A DNA stretch of 64,000 bases from Enterobacteriaceae bacterium ESL0689 (lineage in GTDB: Bacteria; Pseudomonadota; Gammaproteobacteria; Enterobacterales; Enterobacteriaceae), in assembly GCA_029433525.1 (NCBI GenBank), contig JAQTIF010000001.1:620001-684000 (forward strand), written 5' to 3'. The notes below the pieces were generated by a model. The model was given only the letters and a program-made list of their open reading frames with translations. It was not told where the DNA came from and did not search any database. Below are positions 16,960 to 27,068 of this stretch, piece by piece; the first letter of the stretch is position 1; each line of letters starts with the position of its first letter. The translations under genes and the position numbers were made by a program.

Positions 16960-18609
16960 ATGGCTAATGGCTTAATCAACACCGCAATGAGCGGTCTGAA
17001 TGCCGCTCAGATAGCACTGAGCACTGTCAGTAACAACATCGCCAATTCGGGTGTCGCAGGATATAACCGCCAGACGGCCATCCTCGCGCAGAACGGATGT
17101 CTGGCGACGCAGAACGGTTTTATCGGTAATGGTGTCACCGTCACCAGCGTTAACCGCGAATATAATCAGTTTATTACTAACCAGTTGCGTGAGGCACAAA
17201 GTTCCGCCAGCTCGCAGAAAACGTATTACGAAAAGATTTCACAGATTAATAATCTGCTCGCCAACAAAACGAATGATCTGAAGTCCAGCTTGCAGGACTT
17301 TTTCACGAATCTGCAAAACCTGGTCAGTAACCCGGGCGATGATGCGGCACGGCGTACTGTATTGGGTCAGGCGAATGGTCTGGTTAATCAGTTCAATAAT
17401 ATCGATAAATATCTGCGTGATATGAACAGCGGCGTGAATCAGCAGATTAATGATACCGCACTGCAAATCAACAGCTATAGTAAAGAAATCGCGCGCCTCA
17501 ATGATGAAATTACGCGTCTGCGTGGTAGTGGCGGCGGAGAACCTAACGCGCTGCTTGATCAGCGTGATCAGCTGGTCAGTGAGCTGAATAAGCTGGTTGG
17601 TGTACAGGTGACACAACAGGATGGTGATGCGTATACCATCTCTTTTGCCAACGGCTTAACGCTGGTGCAGGGTAATACCAGTTATAATGTCGAAGCCATT
17701 CCTTCCAGCTCAGATCCTTCTCGTCTGACCATCGGTTACGATCGTGGTCATGGTGCCACTGAAATACCTGAGGGGCAGATAGCCACCGGTACGCTGAGCG
17801 GGGTATTAAAATTCCGTAGCGAGACGCTGGATGGCGTTCGTAATCAACTGGGGCAGTTAGCGCTGGCCATGGCGAACAGCTTTAACGAACAGCACCGCGC
17901 CGGTTTTGATATCAATGGCGAGCCGGGTAAAGACTTCTTTAGCTTTAATGGTGGCCAGTCTATTTCCAATAGCAATAACACCGGTAACGCTTCTTTAGGG
18001 ATTTCATACACGGACACCAGCAAAGTCAAAGCCGATGATTATCGTGTCGAATTTGATGGCACTAACTGGCAGGTTACCACGATGCCGGGTAACGTTAAGG
18101 TTAATGCTAATGTGACCGTTGACGGTGACGGTAATACGGTACTGGAGTTTGATGGCCTGAAAATTGATGTTTCAGGAACGGCAGCAAGTAAAGACAGCTT
18201 TATTGTTCGCCCGGTCAGTGATGTGGCGGGTACATTGCAGGTTGCGATTACCGATTCTGCCCATATCGCGGCAGCGGGTAAAAACGATAGCGGCCGTGGC
18301 GATAATGAAAATGCGAAAAAATTACTGGATTTGCAGAATAAAAACCTGGTAGACAATAAAGCCACATTGAGTGGTGCTTATGCTGGTATGGTGAGCGGTG
18401 TCGGTACTCAGACCGCCGCCGCGAAAGTCAGCAGTTCGGCTCAGGAGAACATTGTTAATCAATTGACTCAGCAACAACAGTCAGCATCAGGCGTCAATCT
18501 TGATGAAGAGTATGGTGAGTTATTGCGCTTCCAGCAATATTACATGGCGAATGCACAGGTCATCCAGACGGCCAGCTCGTTGTTTGATGCGTTACTGAAT
18601 ATTCGTTGA
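16960..18609 (+). CDS. flgK: Hook-filament junction protein FlgK (HAP1)
   Basis: A 549-residue junction protein (E. coli 547). I start at the ATG of MANGLINTAMSGLNAAQIAL, which has AGGGAG upstream, not at the longer in-frame opening at 16924. The motif NNIANSGVAGYNRQ and the C-terminal SGVNLDEEYGELLRFQQYYM are diagnostic. FlgN is its chaperone. It is cut off from flgJ by the IS1-family element. Confidence 0.96.
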   Translation: MANGLINTAMSGLNAAQIALSTVSNNIANSGVAGYNRQTAILAQNGCLATQNGFIGNGVTVTSVNREYNQFITNQLREAQSSASSQKTYYEKISQINNLLANKTNDLKSSLQDFFTNLQNLVSNPGDDAARRTVLGQANGLVNQFNNIDKYLRDMNSGVNQQINDTALQINSYSKEIARLNDEITRLRGSGGGEPNALLDQRDQLVSELNKLVGVQVTQQDGDAYTISFANGLTLVQGNTSYNVEAIPSSSDPSRLTIGYDRGHGATEIPEGQIATGTLSGVLKFRSETLDGVRNQLGQLALAMANSFNEQHRAGFDINGEPGKDFFSFNGGQSISNSNNTGNASLGISYTDTSKVKADDYRVEFDGTNWQVTTMPGNVKVNANVTVDGDGNTVLEFDGLKIDVSGTAASKDSFIVRPVSDVAGTLQVAITDSAHIAAAGKNDSGRGDNENAKKLLDLQNKNLVDNKATLSGAYAGMVSGVGTQTAAAKVSSSAQENIVNQLTQQQQSASGVNLDEEYGELLRFQQYYMANAQVIQTASSLFDALLNIR

Positions 18610-18662
18610 GATGATGATTGATCGCCACAGCAGGCGATTATGCAGAATAAGGAGTCTACATC

Positions 18663-19625
18663 ATGCGCATGAGCACCGGCATGATATATCAGCAAAACAT
18701 GGCAGGGATTAGCAATAACCAGTCTCTGTTTATGAAGGCAGGCCAGCAGTTAACGACCGGTAAAAAGGTGGTTAATCCTTCTGATGATCCCTTAGCCGCT
18801 TCGAATGCGGTTATGCTCAGTCAGTCGCAGGCCGAAAATACGCAGTATATGCTGGCACGTACTTTTGCCCGCCAGAGTATCTCAATGGAAGAGACGGTAC
18901 TTTCTGCGGCCACCTCGACCATCTCTGATATCAAAGCGCTGATTGTTAACGCGGGGGGTACGGAAAGTGATAATGACCGTGCTTCGCTGGCCTCTCAGTT
19001 ACAGGGGCTGAAAGATGAGCTGCTTAACCATGCCAACAGTACGGATGGTAATGGACGTTATCTGTTTGCCGGTTATAAAAATGATCGTCCGCCTTTTGTG
19101 GTCGATAGCAATGGGGTAGTGAGCTATCAGGGTGGGGACACCACCGTGACCCAGAAAGTGGATGCTAACCGTGTCATGACGATTGGTCATACTGGTAACG
19201 CCGTCTTTATGGCTCTGACCAGCAATCCTAAGCCTGAGCCGGATGGCAGCCCTTCTGTGACTGATATTTTTGCCAGTATCGATATTGCGCTGGAAGCGCT
19301 GAATACCCCGACGGCGGATGCCAGTGATGCCGACAGGCAGCGGGTAAACGAAGCGATGGCGAAAGCGAATCGTGGTATGGATAACTCGTATAACAATGTT
19401 CTAAGTGTACGTGCTGAGCTAGGAAGTCAGTTACAGGAACTGGATCAGCTAGACTACATTGGTAAAGACCGCGAGATGGCCAGCCAGATCCAGATGAGTG
19501 ATTTGACCGATGCGGATTTTGTCGAGGCGATTTCGACCTACTATCTGCAGCAGACAACGCTCCAGGCGGCGTATAAAACCTTTAATGATATGCAGTCGAT
19601 GTCATTATTCAAGATGTATCGCTAA
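18663..19625 (+). CDS. flgL: Hook-filament junction protein FlgL (HAP3)
   Basis: A 320-residue junction protein (E. coli 317) with the flagellin-like N-terminus MRMSTGMIYQQNMAGI, TTGKKVVNPSDDPLAAS and the C-terminal DADFVEAISTYYLQQTTLQA. It lies 53 bp after flgK and is the last gene of the flg group. Confidence 0.96.
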   Translation: MRMSTGMIYQQNMAGISNNQSLFMKAGQQLTTGKKVVNPSDDPLAASNAVMLSQSQAENTQYMLARTFARQSISMEETVLSAATSTISDIKALIVNAGGTESDNDRASLASQLQGLKDELLNHANSTDGNGRYLFAGYKNDRPPFVVDSNGVVSYQGGDTTVTQKVDANRVMTIGHTGNAVFMALTSNPKPEPDGSPSVTDIFASIDIALEALNTPTADASDADRQRVNEAMAKANRGMDNSYNNVLSVRAELGSQLQELDQLDYIGKDREMASQIQMSDLTDADFVEAISTYYLQQTTLQAAYKTFNDMQSMSLFKMYR

Positions 19626-19660
19626 CCAGGCCGTATTAGCGCGAAGATTACCTCCCTTTT

Positions 19661-19718
19661 ATGTACCAGGAGCAGCCTGTTACGGCGACAAGACAGGCTG
19701 CTGTGAATACCTGGTACA
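19661..19718. other. Long imperfect stem-loop after flgL
   Basis: GTACCAGGAGCAGCCTGT pairs with ACAGGCTGCTG...CCTGGTAC across a short loop. It may protect the 3' end of the flgKL message; no U-tract follows directly. Confidence 0.5.
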
Positions 19719-19802
19719 TATTTATGTACGACATCGGTGCCTTCACGGGTGCTGGGACGTACTTTTTTTTCTGCTCATGTTACTGAGTGATGATTGTCTA
19801 CC

Positions 19803-19876
19803 CACCTGCCACCCCCGATGCGACTCGTATTAGCGATAGGCCGCATCAGTGACTGAGGGGGCGGCAGGTGTTTTAT
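19803..19876 (+). terminator. Terminator between flgL and lysO
   Basis: CACCTGCC(A)CCCCC pairs with GGGGG(C)GGCAGGTG, with an inner GATGCG/CGCATC arm, and TTTTATTT follows. It sits between convergent flgL and lysO and may serve the plus-strand transcript. Confidence 0.7.
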
Positions 19877-20818
19877 TTACAGCGAGTAAAAAAATGGGAT
19901 CAGGAAAGGAACGATCAGCGTGATAATCCCCCCGGAAAGTAAAGCGACCGGCACGTAGGCGATACCACAATGTTTCTCGATGAGCGGCAGGGTGACATCC
20001 ATCGCGGTGGCGCCAGCAACACCAATCGCAATATGACCGTTACCCAACCGTGACAGCGCCGGTATCAACAGTAAGGCAATCGCTTCACGAAACAGATCGC
20101 ACAGAAAGGCGACGGAACCCAACAGCGGATCGCCCATTTTAGTGAACAAAATCCCTGAAAGCGTATACCAGCCGAAACCTGAGCTGACTGCCAGGCTATG
20201 CGTAAAAGACAACGGCAGGAACAGGGAAACCGCTGCCGCGCCGATATAGGAGGCCAGCACGGTCAGACATGTCATGATGATGTTAGTGCGGTTGAAAAAG
20301 ATTTCACGCAGGTTAAGTCCGGCATAAGAGAGCTTGACGCCGATCGCGAAGATCAGCAGATAAAGCAGCCCTGAGATAAGCGGATCGTAATCTATTTCAG
20401 GGGTTATTTTGTAAAAACCGGCCAGAAAACCGATGATCACCAGTCCGGCCAGCAGCAGAGGATCTTTGATATACGCCACTATATTGAAAGTGCCGTTATC
20501 AGCGGCGCTATCGGTATTCTGCGCCGCCTTTTCCGATGCGCTACGAAGATAAAAGATTTTTAATACGCAGGCTATCGACAGGGAAGATGCCACGGCAATA
20601 CATAACGCATTGACCCCAATCAGACTCAGCTTATTCATAATTTCCGGGATCGCCCCCACAGTGATCCCCATAAGAATAAGCAGCGAGTAAAGACTGAAAT
20701 TAGAAACTTTTTCCGCCATGCCGATCGTGAATCGTGTGCAAAACTTTTTGCAATTAAATCCGACGATCAGCGCCACCAGAATAGGAAATAAATTGATTAA
20801 TGCAAGGTACATATCCAT
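19877..20818 (-). CDS. lysO: LysO-family lysine exporter (DUF340)
   Basis: A 313-residue integral membrane protein with about eight to ten hydrophobic segments. The block SGFGWYTLSGILFTKMGDP followed by CDLFREAIALLLIP is characteristic of the YbjE/LysO family, which exports L-lysine (and thialysine) in E. coli. It begins MDMYLALINLFPILVALIVG and is of usual length. It is unrelated to flagella yet sits between flgL and fliR, so it has been placed into, or retained within, the flagellar supercluster. Confidence 0.82.
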   Translation of the reverse strand: MDMYLALINLFPILVALIVGFNCKKFCTRFTIGMAEKVSNFSLYSLLILMGITVGAIPEIMNKLSLIGVNALCIAVASSLSIACVLKIFYLRSASEKAAQNTDSAADNGTFNIVAYIKDPLLLAGLVIIGFLAGFYKITPEIDYDPLISGLLYLLIFAIGVKLSYAGLNLREIFFNRTNIIMTCLTVLASYIGAAAVSLFLPLSFTHSLAVSSGFGWYTLSGILFTKMGDPLLGSVAFLCDLFREAIALLLIPALSRLGNGHIAIGVAGATAMDVTLPLIEKHCGIAYVPVALLSGGIITLIVPFLIPFFYSL

Positions 20819-20877
20819 GAGTCCATGACACAGAAAGAAATAATAGGGTGAAAACGATTGGCGCTAATCTAACCAGG

Positions 20878-20943
20878 TTATTCTACTGACCATTTTGACC
20901 CCGGACAACGCCCGAAGTCCTGACGGACTACGTCGCGAATACC
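20878..20943. repeat. Dispersed repeat, member 2 (partial)
   Basis: A 66-bp fragment (CCATTTTGACCCCGGACAAC, then GACGGACTACGTCGCGAATACC) resembles the core of the palindromic repeat at 3001-3146. It is adjacent to the fliR stop codon and lacks the outer inverted repeats. Confidence 0.45.
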
Positions 20944-21726
20944 TCAGGGATTCAGGCCACCAATCAGCGGTGTCATTTTGACCAGGGTTTCTGCGAAAAT
21001 TTGTTCACAAAATGGTGCCAGCATTGGCATCATCAGACTGATGGTTATCATGCCAATCGTCATCGTAATCGGGAAGCCAATCACAAATACTGACAGCTGG
21101 GGGGTCATACGATTAAGTAATCCCAGCATAATATTGAGTGTCAGTAACAGACAAATCAGCGGTAATGCCAGCAGCAGACCACTGGTAAAAACCGATGAGC
21201 CGAGTTGGGCTAACGCCAGAAAGCCATTGCCGTTAAATGGCTGTGGCGCAACAGGCAGGGTATGAAAACTATCGACCAGCAGTGAGATAAGCCACAGATG
21301 GCCATTAAAGCTCAGGAAAAGTAGCATCGACAGTAAATTGAACAGTCGTGCCAGTACCGGCATATTGGGCCCGCCACTGGGGTCAAAAAAGGTGGCGAAT
21401 GACAGCCCCATTTGCATGCCGATTATCTCACCAGCCAGACGAATGGCGGCGAAGGCAAATTGCATGGTCATGCCCAGGGCGATACCAATCAGAATCTGCT
21501 CAATTGCAAGCCATAATCCGCTGACTGAAAAAATGGGTACATGCACCACCGGCAGGGTCGGGGCGACCAGAATCACGATCAATCCCCCAAGGCCAATTTT
21601 AACTTTTTTACTGACCTGTTTATCGTTGAAGATCGGCGCAGTACCAATCAGTGCCAGAATACGTAACAGTGGCCAGAAATATTGCCCAAGCCAGACTGTC
21701 AATTGTGTACTATCAAACGTCAGCAC
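20944..21726 (-). CDS. fliR: Flagellar export gate protein FliR
   Basis: A 260-residue inner-membrane component of the FliPQR export gate (E. coli 261), with six or so hydrophobic segments. [20 protein letters not shown] and the glycine/proline-rich [15 protein letters not shown] are conserved. It is the last gene of the fliLMNOPQR stretch, 2 bp after fliQ. Confidence 0.95.
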   Translation of the reverse strand: MLTFDSTQLTVWLGQYFWPLLRILALIGTAPIFNDKQVSKKVKIGLGGLIVILVAPTLPVVHVPIFSVSGLWLAIEQILIGIALGMTMQFAFAAIRLAGEIIGMQMGLSFATFFDPSGGPNMPVLARLFNLLSMLLFLSFNGHLWLISLLVDSFHTLPVAPQPFNGNGFLALAQLGSSVFTSGLLLALPLICLLLTLNIMLGLLNRMTPQLSVFVIGFPITMTIGMITISLMMPMLAPFCEQIFAETLVKMTPLIGGLNP

Positions 21727-21728
21727 AA

Positions 21729-21998
21729 TTAGCCTGGTATATTCGGCAAGGTACTAAACAGGGTACGCATATAATCGAGCACCATATTCAGCATCCACGG
21801 CCCAGCAATAATAATGGTAGCCACCACGGCGAGAATTTTGGGAATAAATGAGAGTGTCATTTCATTGACTTGTGTTGCAGCCTGCAGCAGGCTGACAAAC
21901 AGGCCGGTCACCAGCGCGGATAATAACAGGGGGGCGGCAAGCCCAAGGGCAACTTTCATCGCTTCAATGCCCATAGCCATAATTGATTCCGGTGTCAT
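21729..21998 (-). CDS. fliQ: Flagellar export gate protein FliQ
   Basis: An 89-residue protein with two transmembrane helices ([20 protein letters not shown] and [20 protein letters not shown]). The motif [16 protein letters not shown] is the family signature. The length equals E. coli FliQ. Confidence 0.95.
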   Translation of the reverse strand: MTPESIMAMGIEAMKVALGLAAPLLLSALVTGLFVSLLQAATQVNEMTLSFIPKILAVVATIIIAGPWMLNMVLDYMRTLFSTLPNIPG

Positions 21999-22016
21999 CC
22001 TGCCTCCCTGCTCTGT

Positions 22017-22766
22017 TCAGGTGTAAAAGCTTTGTGCTAACGAACCCAGCAATAATTGCCAGCCATCCACCAGCACGAATAACATTAATTTAAAGGGGAG
22101 CGAGATAGTCGCGGGGGGCACCATCATCATTCCCAGTGCCATCAGCACACTGGCTACCACCAGATCGATGATCAAAAAAGGGATGAAAACAGTAAAGCCA
22201 ATCTGGAAAGCGGTTTTGAGCTCACTGGTGACATAGGCGGGTAACAGGATCCGCATCGGGACAGCTTCTGGCCCGGCCAGCGGCGGCTGACTGGCGAGAC
22301 GGGCATACAGCGCCAGATCGGTTTCACGTGTCTGATGCAGCATAAATTCACGCAGCGGTTGTGCCCCTTTTTCAAGCGCGACATTAAGGCTGATTTTTTC
22401 TTCGCTATAGGGTTGCCACGCATCCTGATAAATTTTATTGAACACCGGCGACATAATGTAAAAAGTCAGAAACAGTGTCAGACCAATTATCACCTGGTTC
22501 GGTGGCGCAGAAGGGGTGCCCAGCGCATTGCGCAACAGACCGAGCACAATAATAATACGGGTGAAACTGGTCATCATCAGCAACATCGCTGGCAGGAATG
22601 AGAGCGAGGTCAGCAGAACCAGTGTCTGAACGGGCAATGTCCAGCTCTGACCACCATTCGGCAGCGGTTGGCTGATAATTCCCGGAAGTTGCGCCAGCGT
22701 TGCTGGCGTGAAAAACAGCAGCGCGACCAGTAATCCGACCACAGGTAAGCGCGAGCGTGTTGTCAT
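22017..22766 (-). CDS. fliP: Flagellar export gate protein FliP
   Basis: A 249-residue protein with a cleavable signal ([20 protein letters not shown], ending near LAQ) and four membrane helices. FliP motifs are clear: [34 protein letters not shown] and the C-terminal [20 protein letters not shown]. The start codon overlaps the fliO stop by 4 bp (ATGA). Confidence 0.96.
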   Translation of the reverse strand: MTTRSRLPVVGLLVALLFFTPATLAQLPGIISQPLPNGGQSWTLPVQTLVLLTSLSFLPAMLLMMTSFTRIIIVLGLLRNALGTPSAPPNQVIIGLTLFLTFYIMSPVFNKIYQDAWQPYSEEKISLNVALEKGAQPLREFMLHQTRETDLALYARLASQPPLAGPEAVPMRILLPAYVTSELKTAFQIGFTVFIPFLIIDLVVASVLMALGMMMVPPATISLPFKLMLFVLVDGWQLLLGSLAQSFYT

Positions 22767-23167
22767 GCCGATTTCTCCTGGCGTTGCACAACATGGCGCA
22801 TTAACTGGCGGAAATGGCTGGTGGTGTCACCATCTGACGGGTGGCTTTCGCCAGGGGGGACGGGTAGCGTATGCAGTGGCGTAATTTGCTGCGCGGTGAC
22901 ACCCAGGACCAGCAGCGTATCAGCCACCTCCACCAGCACCACCCGTTCGCGCTGCCCGACCTGGCAACTGGCACGCAGTTTCAGCAGGCCCGCCTGACGG
23001 CCTGACGGTGCGAAGCCGAGTCGACGGATCAGCCAGCCAACCACCAGAATAAGCAGCAGAATACCGCCAAGGGCGCTGCTTATCTGCATCAGGGGTGAGT
23101 CGCTGGTCATCGATGACGTCGCCGGTTGTGCGATCTGTTGCATCGTCACGGGTGTCTCTGCGCTCAT
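22763..23167 (-). CDS. fliO: Flagellar assembly protein FliO
   Basis: A 134-residue protein with one membrane helix ([19 protein letters not shown], about 33-51) and a small cytoplasmic domain ([20 protein letters not shown]). FliO helps assemble the FliP ring. It overlaps fliN by one base (TGATG) and fliP by four. Confidence 0.93.
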   Translation of the reverse strand: MSAETPVTMQQIAQPATSSMTSDSPLMQISSALGGILLLILVVGWLIRRLGFAPSGRQAGLLKLRASCQVGQRERVVLVEVADTLLVLGVTAQQITPLHTLPVPPGESHPSDGDTTSHFRQLMRHVVQRQEKSA

Positions 23168-23643
23168 CAGTGGCTCAGACGACGCATACGTTCAGAAGGC
23201 GTAATGATATCGGTAATACGCACACCGTATTTATCCGCCACCACCACTACTTCACCTTGTGCAATAAGATAACCATTGATCAGGATATCCAGCGGTTCAC
23301 CTGCCAGCCCGTCGAGCGCGACGACTGACCCTTGTGACAGACGCAGTAAATCTTTGATGGTCATCTTGGTGCGCCCCAGCTCCACGGTCATTTTGACCGG
23401 GATATCCATAATCAGATCGATATCCTGCGGATCTCCCGGTGGTGCGGAAGTATCGAGGGGTTTAAACAGATCATCGCTGCGCACATCCGGTTTTTCAGCG
23501 ACCGCTGCTTTTGGTTCGGTGGTCGATTCTGACGTTTTCTGTTCTTCGGCCGATTTTTGTTCGTTAAGCGCATCCGCCCACAGATTGTCTGCAGATTCCT
23601 TCTCAGCGTCAGACTCGCCAGCGGGTTGCTTAGGATCACTCAT
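23167..23643 (-). CDS. fliN: Flagellar motor switch protein FliN
   Basis: A 158-residue C-ring protein, longer than E. coli FliN (137) because of an acidic, Ala/Glu-rich N-terminal linker. The SpoA domain is at the C-terminus: DIPVKMTVELGRTKMTIKDL, LDILINGYLIAQGEVVVV and DIITPSERMRRLSH. I start at the ATG of MSDPKQPAGES, which overlaps the fliM stop, not at the in-frame opening five codons upstream. Confidence 0.94.
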   Translation of the reverse strand: MSDPKQPAGESDAEKESADNLWADALNEQKSAEEQKTSESTTEPKAAVAEKPDVRSDDLFKPLDTSAPPGDPQDIDLIMDIPVKMTVELGRTKMTIKDLLRLSQGSVVALDGLAGEPLDILINGYLIAQGEVVVVADKYGVRITDIITPSERMRRLSH

Positions 23644-24649
23644 TGGGTTGTTCCTCACTCAGAGCATTCAAAATAGGGTGTATCAAATGTTCAACACGCA
23701 GCGCATATTGTCCGTTCAGCGTGCCATACTGGCAGGTTAATACCGGTACGCCATCCACATTGGCAACCAGCCGATCCGGTTTTTCGATCGGTAAAACGTC
23801 GCCAGGTTTCAGCGAGAGTACCTTTGAAAGATGGACAGGAATATCAACAAAATTGGCGATCAGCTCCAGCTCAGAGTGTTGTACTTCCTGTGCCAGCGTG
23901 TTATGCCAGCGTTTGTCTTCCTGACGCGAGTTTTCCAGCGGTGGATTGGTAAGTAGTTCATGCAATGGTTCGATCATCGCAAACGGAATACAGATATTAA
24001 ATTCGCCCACCAGATCGCCAATTTCCATCTGGAAAGGCGAGGTGACCACGATATCATTGGGTGAAGTGGTGATATTGGTGAATTTCACCTGCATTTCAGC
24101 CCGCACATATTCCACATCGATTTTATAAATCGCACGCCAGGAGTCACTGTATGCCTCCAGCGCCAGATGAAGCATGCGTTTAATCACCCGCTGTTCCGTC
24201 GGCGTAAATTCCCGCCCTTCCACTTTGGTTGGAAAACGACCATCCCCCCCGAACAGGTTATCGACGGCAATAAAGACCAGTGTCGGTGAAAACACCAGTA
24301 ATGCCATACCACGCAGTGGGTTCAGGTGGATCAGGTTCAGGTTGGTCGGAACCGGAAGATTACGCACAAACTCATGATAAGGCTGAATCTTTATCGGACC
24401 AGCGGTAATATCGGCGCTACGACGCAGGAGATTAAATAACTCCATACGAAACCGACGGGCAAAACGCTCGTTAATAATTTCCAGCGCCTGTAAACGCTCA
24501 CGTACAACGCGGCGCTGGGTCGTGGGATCATAAGGTTTGATCTCACTGTCTTTATTCTTGGCGCTGGTTGCTGCTTCTGGCTCATCGCTTGCGCTATCGC
24601 CATTGAGCAAAGCATCAATCTCTGCCTGGGAAAGAATATTGTCAGCCAT
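23636..24649 (-). CDS. fliM: Flagellar motor switch protein FliM
   Basis: A 337-residue switch protein (E. coli 334). The N-terminal CheY-binding segment (ILSQAEIDALLNGDS) is intact, followed by the middle domain (VPTNLNLIHLNPLRGMALLV) and the C-terminal SpoA domain. It shares the C ring with FliG and FliN, and its 3' end overlaps fliN by a few bases. Confidence 0.97.
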   Translation of the reverse strand: MADNILSQAEIDALLNGDSASDEPEAATSAKNKDSEIKPYDPTTQRRVVRERLQALEIINERFARRFRMELFNLLRRSADITAGPIKIQPYHEFVRNLPVPTNLNLIHLNPLRGMALLVFSPTLVFIAVDNLFGGDGRFPTKVEGREFTPTEQRVIKRMLHLALEAYSDSWRAIYKIDVEYVRAEMQVKFTNITTSPNDIVVTSPFQMEIGDLVGEFNICIPFAMIEPLHELLTNPPLENSRQEDKRWHNTLAQEVQHSELELIANFVDIPVHLSKVLSLKPGDVLPIEKPDRLVANVDGVPVLTCQYGTLNGQYALRVEHLIHPILNALSEEQPNE

Positions 24650-24655
24650 GATGGT

Positions 24656-25135
24656 TTACCGCAGTATAAAGGCGGTGAAGAGTACGTCAGTGATGACCTG
24701 TTTCGGTTTGCCAGCGATCAGCGGCGGGCTGAGTACTTCTTTGATCTGGGCGATTAACTGCTGTTTGCCCTCTTCACTGCTGAGTTTATCGGCCTCCTGG
24801 CGGGAGAGCAGCATCAGCAGACGGCTGCGGACTTCTGGCAAATAGTCATTCAGTTGTTTGCGTGTTTTATCATCTGGCAAACGCAGTGTGATACCGATGT
24901 AAAGCACACGATCGGGATTATTCTCCGGATTGACCAGATTAACGGTGAAGGTATCCAGCGACATAAAAACCGGTGCCACAGAGGGTTCTTCTTTTACCGC
25001 CTGCAGGTCATTTATATGCTGAAGTTGCCACCAGCTGTAGCCTGCGGCCGCACTGGCGATCACAGCGATCAGAAGCAGAATGATGACCAACAAAGGGCGT
25101 TTTTTCGATGATGATGGAGGAGAATCCTGAGCCAT
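24656..25135 (-). CDS. fliL: Flagellar basal body protein FliL
   Basis: A 159-residue single-pass membrane protein (helix [20 protein letters not shown] near residues 14-33) with a periplasmic domain containing [20 protein letters not shown]. FliL associates with the stator units. It begins the fliLMNOPQR unit, 164 bp after fliK. Confidence 0.94.
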   Translation of the reverse strand: MAQDSPPSSSKKRPLLVIILLLIAVIASAAAGYSWWQLQHINDLQAVKEEPSVAPVFMSLDTFTVNLVNPENNPDRVLYIGITLRLPDDKTRKQLNDYLPEVRSRLLMLLSRQEADKLSSEEGKQQLIAQIKEVLSPPLIAGKPKQVITDVLFTAFILR

Positions 25136-25299
25136 AGCTAAATCAAATTCCTGTTAATCCATCCGCCGTTCCTGATGCGGCGGACATGGGGTGCAGCGTG
25201 ACCGCACGCGTGATAATAGAGATATTATCGCGTCTGTTCTGGTGGCTAATCACCAGAACAGATAGGTAAATCACGACTAATTTGCTGGTTTGAAGCCAT
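25136..25299 (-). other. fliK-fliL spacer with two hairpins
   Basis: The 164-bp gap holds CTGTTCTGGTG/CACCAGAACAG (about 25234-25261) and TCCGCC/GGCGGA (about 25163-25184). Neither is followed by a U-tract on the minus strand. They may set mRNA ends between fliJK and fliL-R. Confidence 0.5.
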
Positions 25300-26604
25300 T
25301 CAGGCGAAAATATCAACCCCACCAGCGGCCTGACTGGCCATCCGTTGTAATGTTTCCGGTGTATTGATGACGGAAGCCGGTGTCTCCTCGCCGGAAGGCT
25401 GACGAGCATAACCGCTCCCCGCTCCTCCCTGAGAAGCTTGTTGATTTTGCTGGCCTTGCTGCCATTGCGGCGTCGGCTCTCCGCCGACACTGCTCTGCCC
25501 AAGCTGAATGCCGCTTTCTGCCAGTGCCTGACGTAACTGTGGTATCGCAGCTTCGACGGCGGCACGTACCTGTCCGTGAGCGGCGGCGATATGCAGTTGC
25601 GCCTGGTTATCGTTCATATTGAGGGTGATCTGCAGCTTACCCAGTTCTTCAGGGTGCAGGCGCAGTTCAGCACTGTGCTGACCATCACGCTGGAACAGTA
25701 AAATTTGTTGATTTAATGCCTGCTGCCACTCGGGAGTGCCCAACGGAGCGCTGAGCTGCGACAAGGTGGCCGCGGGGGCGACATTGGCCGCCATGCTGGT
25801 GGTCTGGGGGGCGGGCGTCAACAGTGTGCCCGCCAGTGGTAATGGTGTGTCGTTGATCGCCGATACCTGGGGCAACGGACTGTCATTGCCAGCCGGGAGC
25901 GGTGTCGCTGTCTGGGCGGCGGTATTGGTCACGCTTACCCGTGGACGGCTGGCATCCGGCGCCGGCGCTGAAGGGGGTGTCATGGCCGGTTGTGCCGTGA
26001 CCGGTGAGCTTACAGCGGCGGATGGCACCAGGATAGCTGCCTTGAGATCGCCAGGCAAGGTATCTTCCGTTAGCGGGCTGACGAGTTGCGATGTTGTCCG
26101 TTGATCATCACTAATGTCGCTGTTCAGCAAAGCCGTGACCGGCAGCGCATCATCGTTAATCCCAGGTTGTGGCACAGTCGATACCGTCTGTAACGGTGCG
26201 ATAGCCACGCTCGGCTGTAGCATGGCGTACAGTGCCTGTAGCGTGGCATCATCAGCGACAGCCGGTAAGGTCAGTGAGTGATCCATGACCTCATCAGCCA
26301 CGCTGATCGGCATCTCTTGTTGATCGCTGATCAGTGACGGGATCATGCCGGGTGTTAATAGCGTGGCATGTTGATCGGCGATCGCCGAAAGGTCAAGCAG
26401 GGGATCGGCGGACTCAGCGCCCTGATCATCCTCGTCGATAACCGCGATAACGTTTTTATCCTTGCTGATATTGGCCGCCAGATCATCCGCCAGCCGTTCA
26501 GCGAAAACTGATGAAAACAGCGACTCCTCGGCTCCCTGAGCGGGATCAGCCGGAGTGCCAGCATCACTGAGGAGTGAAAGTGTCGAGAGTATATTCAGAT
26601 TCAT
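25300..26604 (-). CDS. fliK: Flagellar hook-length control protein FliK
   Basis: A 434-residue secreted ruler protein. The long middle is Ala/Pro/Thr/Ser-rich and poorly conserved. The C-terminal switch domain is recognisable by QILLFQRDGQHSAELRLHPE, ELGKLQITLNMNDNQAQLHI and a Gln-rich tail. FliK measures hook length and flips FlhB to filament export. Its ATG overlaps the fliJ stop (TAATG). Confidence 0.92.
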   Translation of the reverse strand: MNLNILSTLSLLSDAGTPADPAQGAEESLFSSVFAERLADDLAANISKDKNVIAVIDEDDQGAESADPLLDLSAIADQHATLLTPGMIPSLISDQQEMPISVADEVMDHSLTLPAVADDATLQALYAMLQPSVAIAPLQTVSTVPQPGINDDALPVTALLNSDISDDQRTTSQLVSPLTEDTLPGDLKAAILVPSAAVSSPVTAQPAMTPPSAPAPDASRPRVSVTNTAAQTATPLPAGNDSPLPQVSAINDTPLPLAGTLLTPAPQTTSMAANVAPAATLSQLSAPLGTPEWQQALNQQILLFQRDGQHSAELRLHPEELGKLQITLNMNDNQAQLHIAAAHGQVRAAVEAAIPQLRQALAESGIQLGQSSVGGEPTPQWQQGQQNQQASQGGAGSGYARQPSGEETPASVINTPETLQRMASQAAGGVDIFA

Positions 26605-27047
26605 TAAGGAGCACTCCGGTAGGCGCTACGTTGCGCAAACTCATCCATCATCTTCTGGTCACGCTTGTTTTCCTGCTGCTGTTCAGCATCGCGTGCGCGC
26701 GTATGTAACGTGTCAAAGGCATTCAGCCGTTGCTGTTTGGCCTGCCACTGCCTGGCGGCAAGATCCACTTTCTGCCCCCATTGCTGTAATTGCTGGCGTT
26801 GCTGTTCAATCGCCAGATCCAGCGTAGTGATAAACTGTTGATAGTTCTGCCAGCTTGCACTGGCCATGCCGTCACAGAGCGTATGGTTAAGCTTCTGACA
26901 ATATTCATCCTGGTAGTTAAGTAATTGTGTCAGTTGCTTTTCCGCTGCCTGCTGCGCCTGGCGCGCCTGCCCCAGTTGTCGCTCGGCCTGTTCTACCTCA
27001 TCTTGTGCCAGATTACGCAAGGTAATCATTGGAGAGTGTGATTTCAT
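26604..27047 (-). CDS. fliJ: Flagellar export protein FliJ
   Basis: A 147-residue coiled-coil protein (E. coli FliJ is also 147) rich in Gln and Arg. It activates the export ATPase complex with FliI and FliH. The conserved opening region LRNLAQDEVEQAERQLGQAR and YQDEYCQKL fit the family. Overlap with fliK is as in other enterics. Confidence 0.94.
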   Translation of the reverse strand: MKSHSPMITLRNLAQDEVEQAERQLGQARQAQQAAEKQLTQLLNYQDEYCQKLNHTLCDGMASASWQNYQQFITTLDLAIEQQRQQLQQWGQKVDLAARQWQAKQQRLNAFDTLHTRARDAEQQQENKRDQKMMDEFAQRSAYRSAP

Positions 27048-27068
27048 GATGTTCAGCCTCTGATGACG

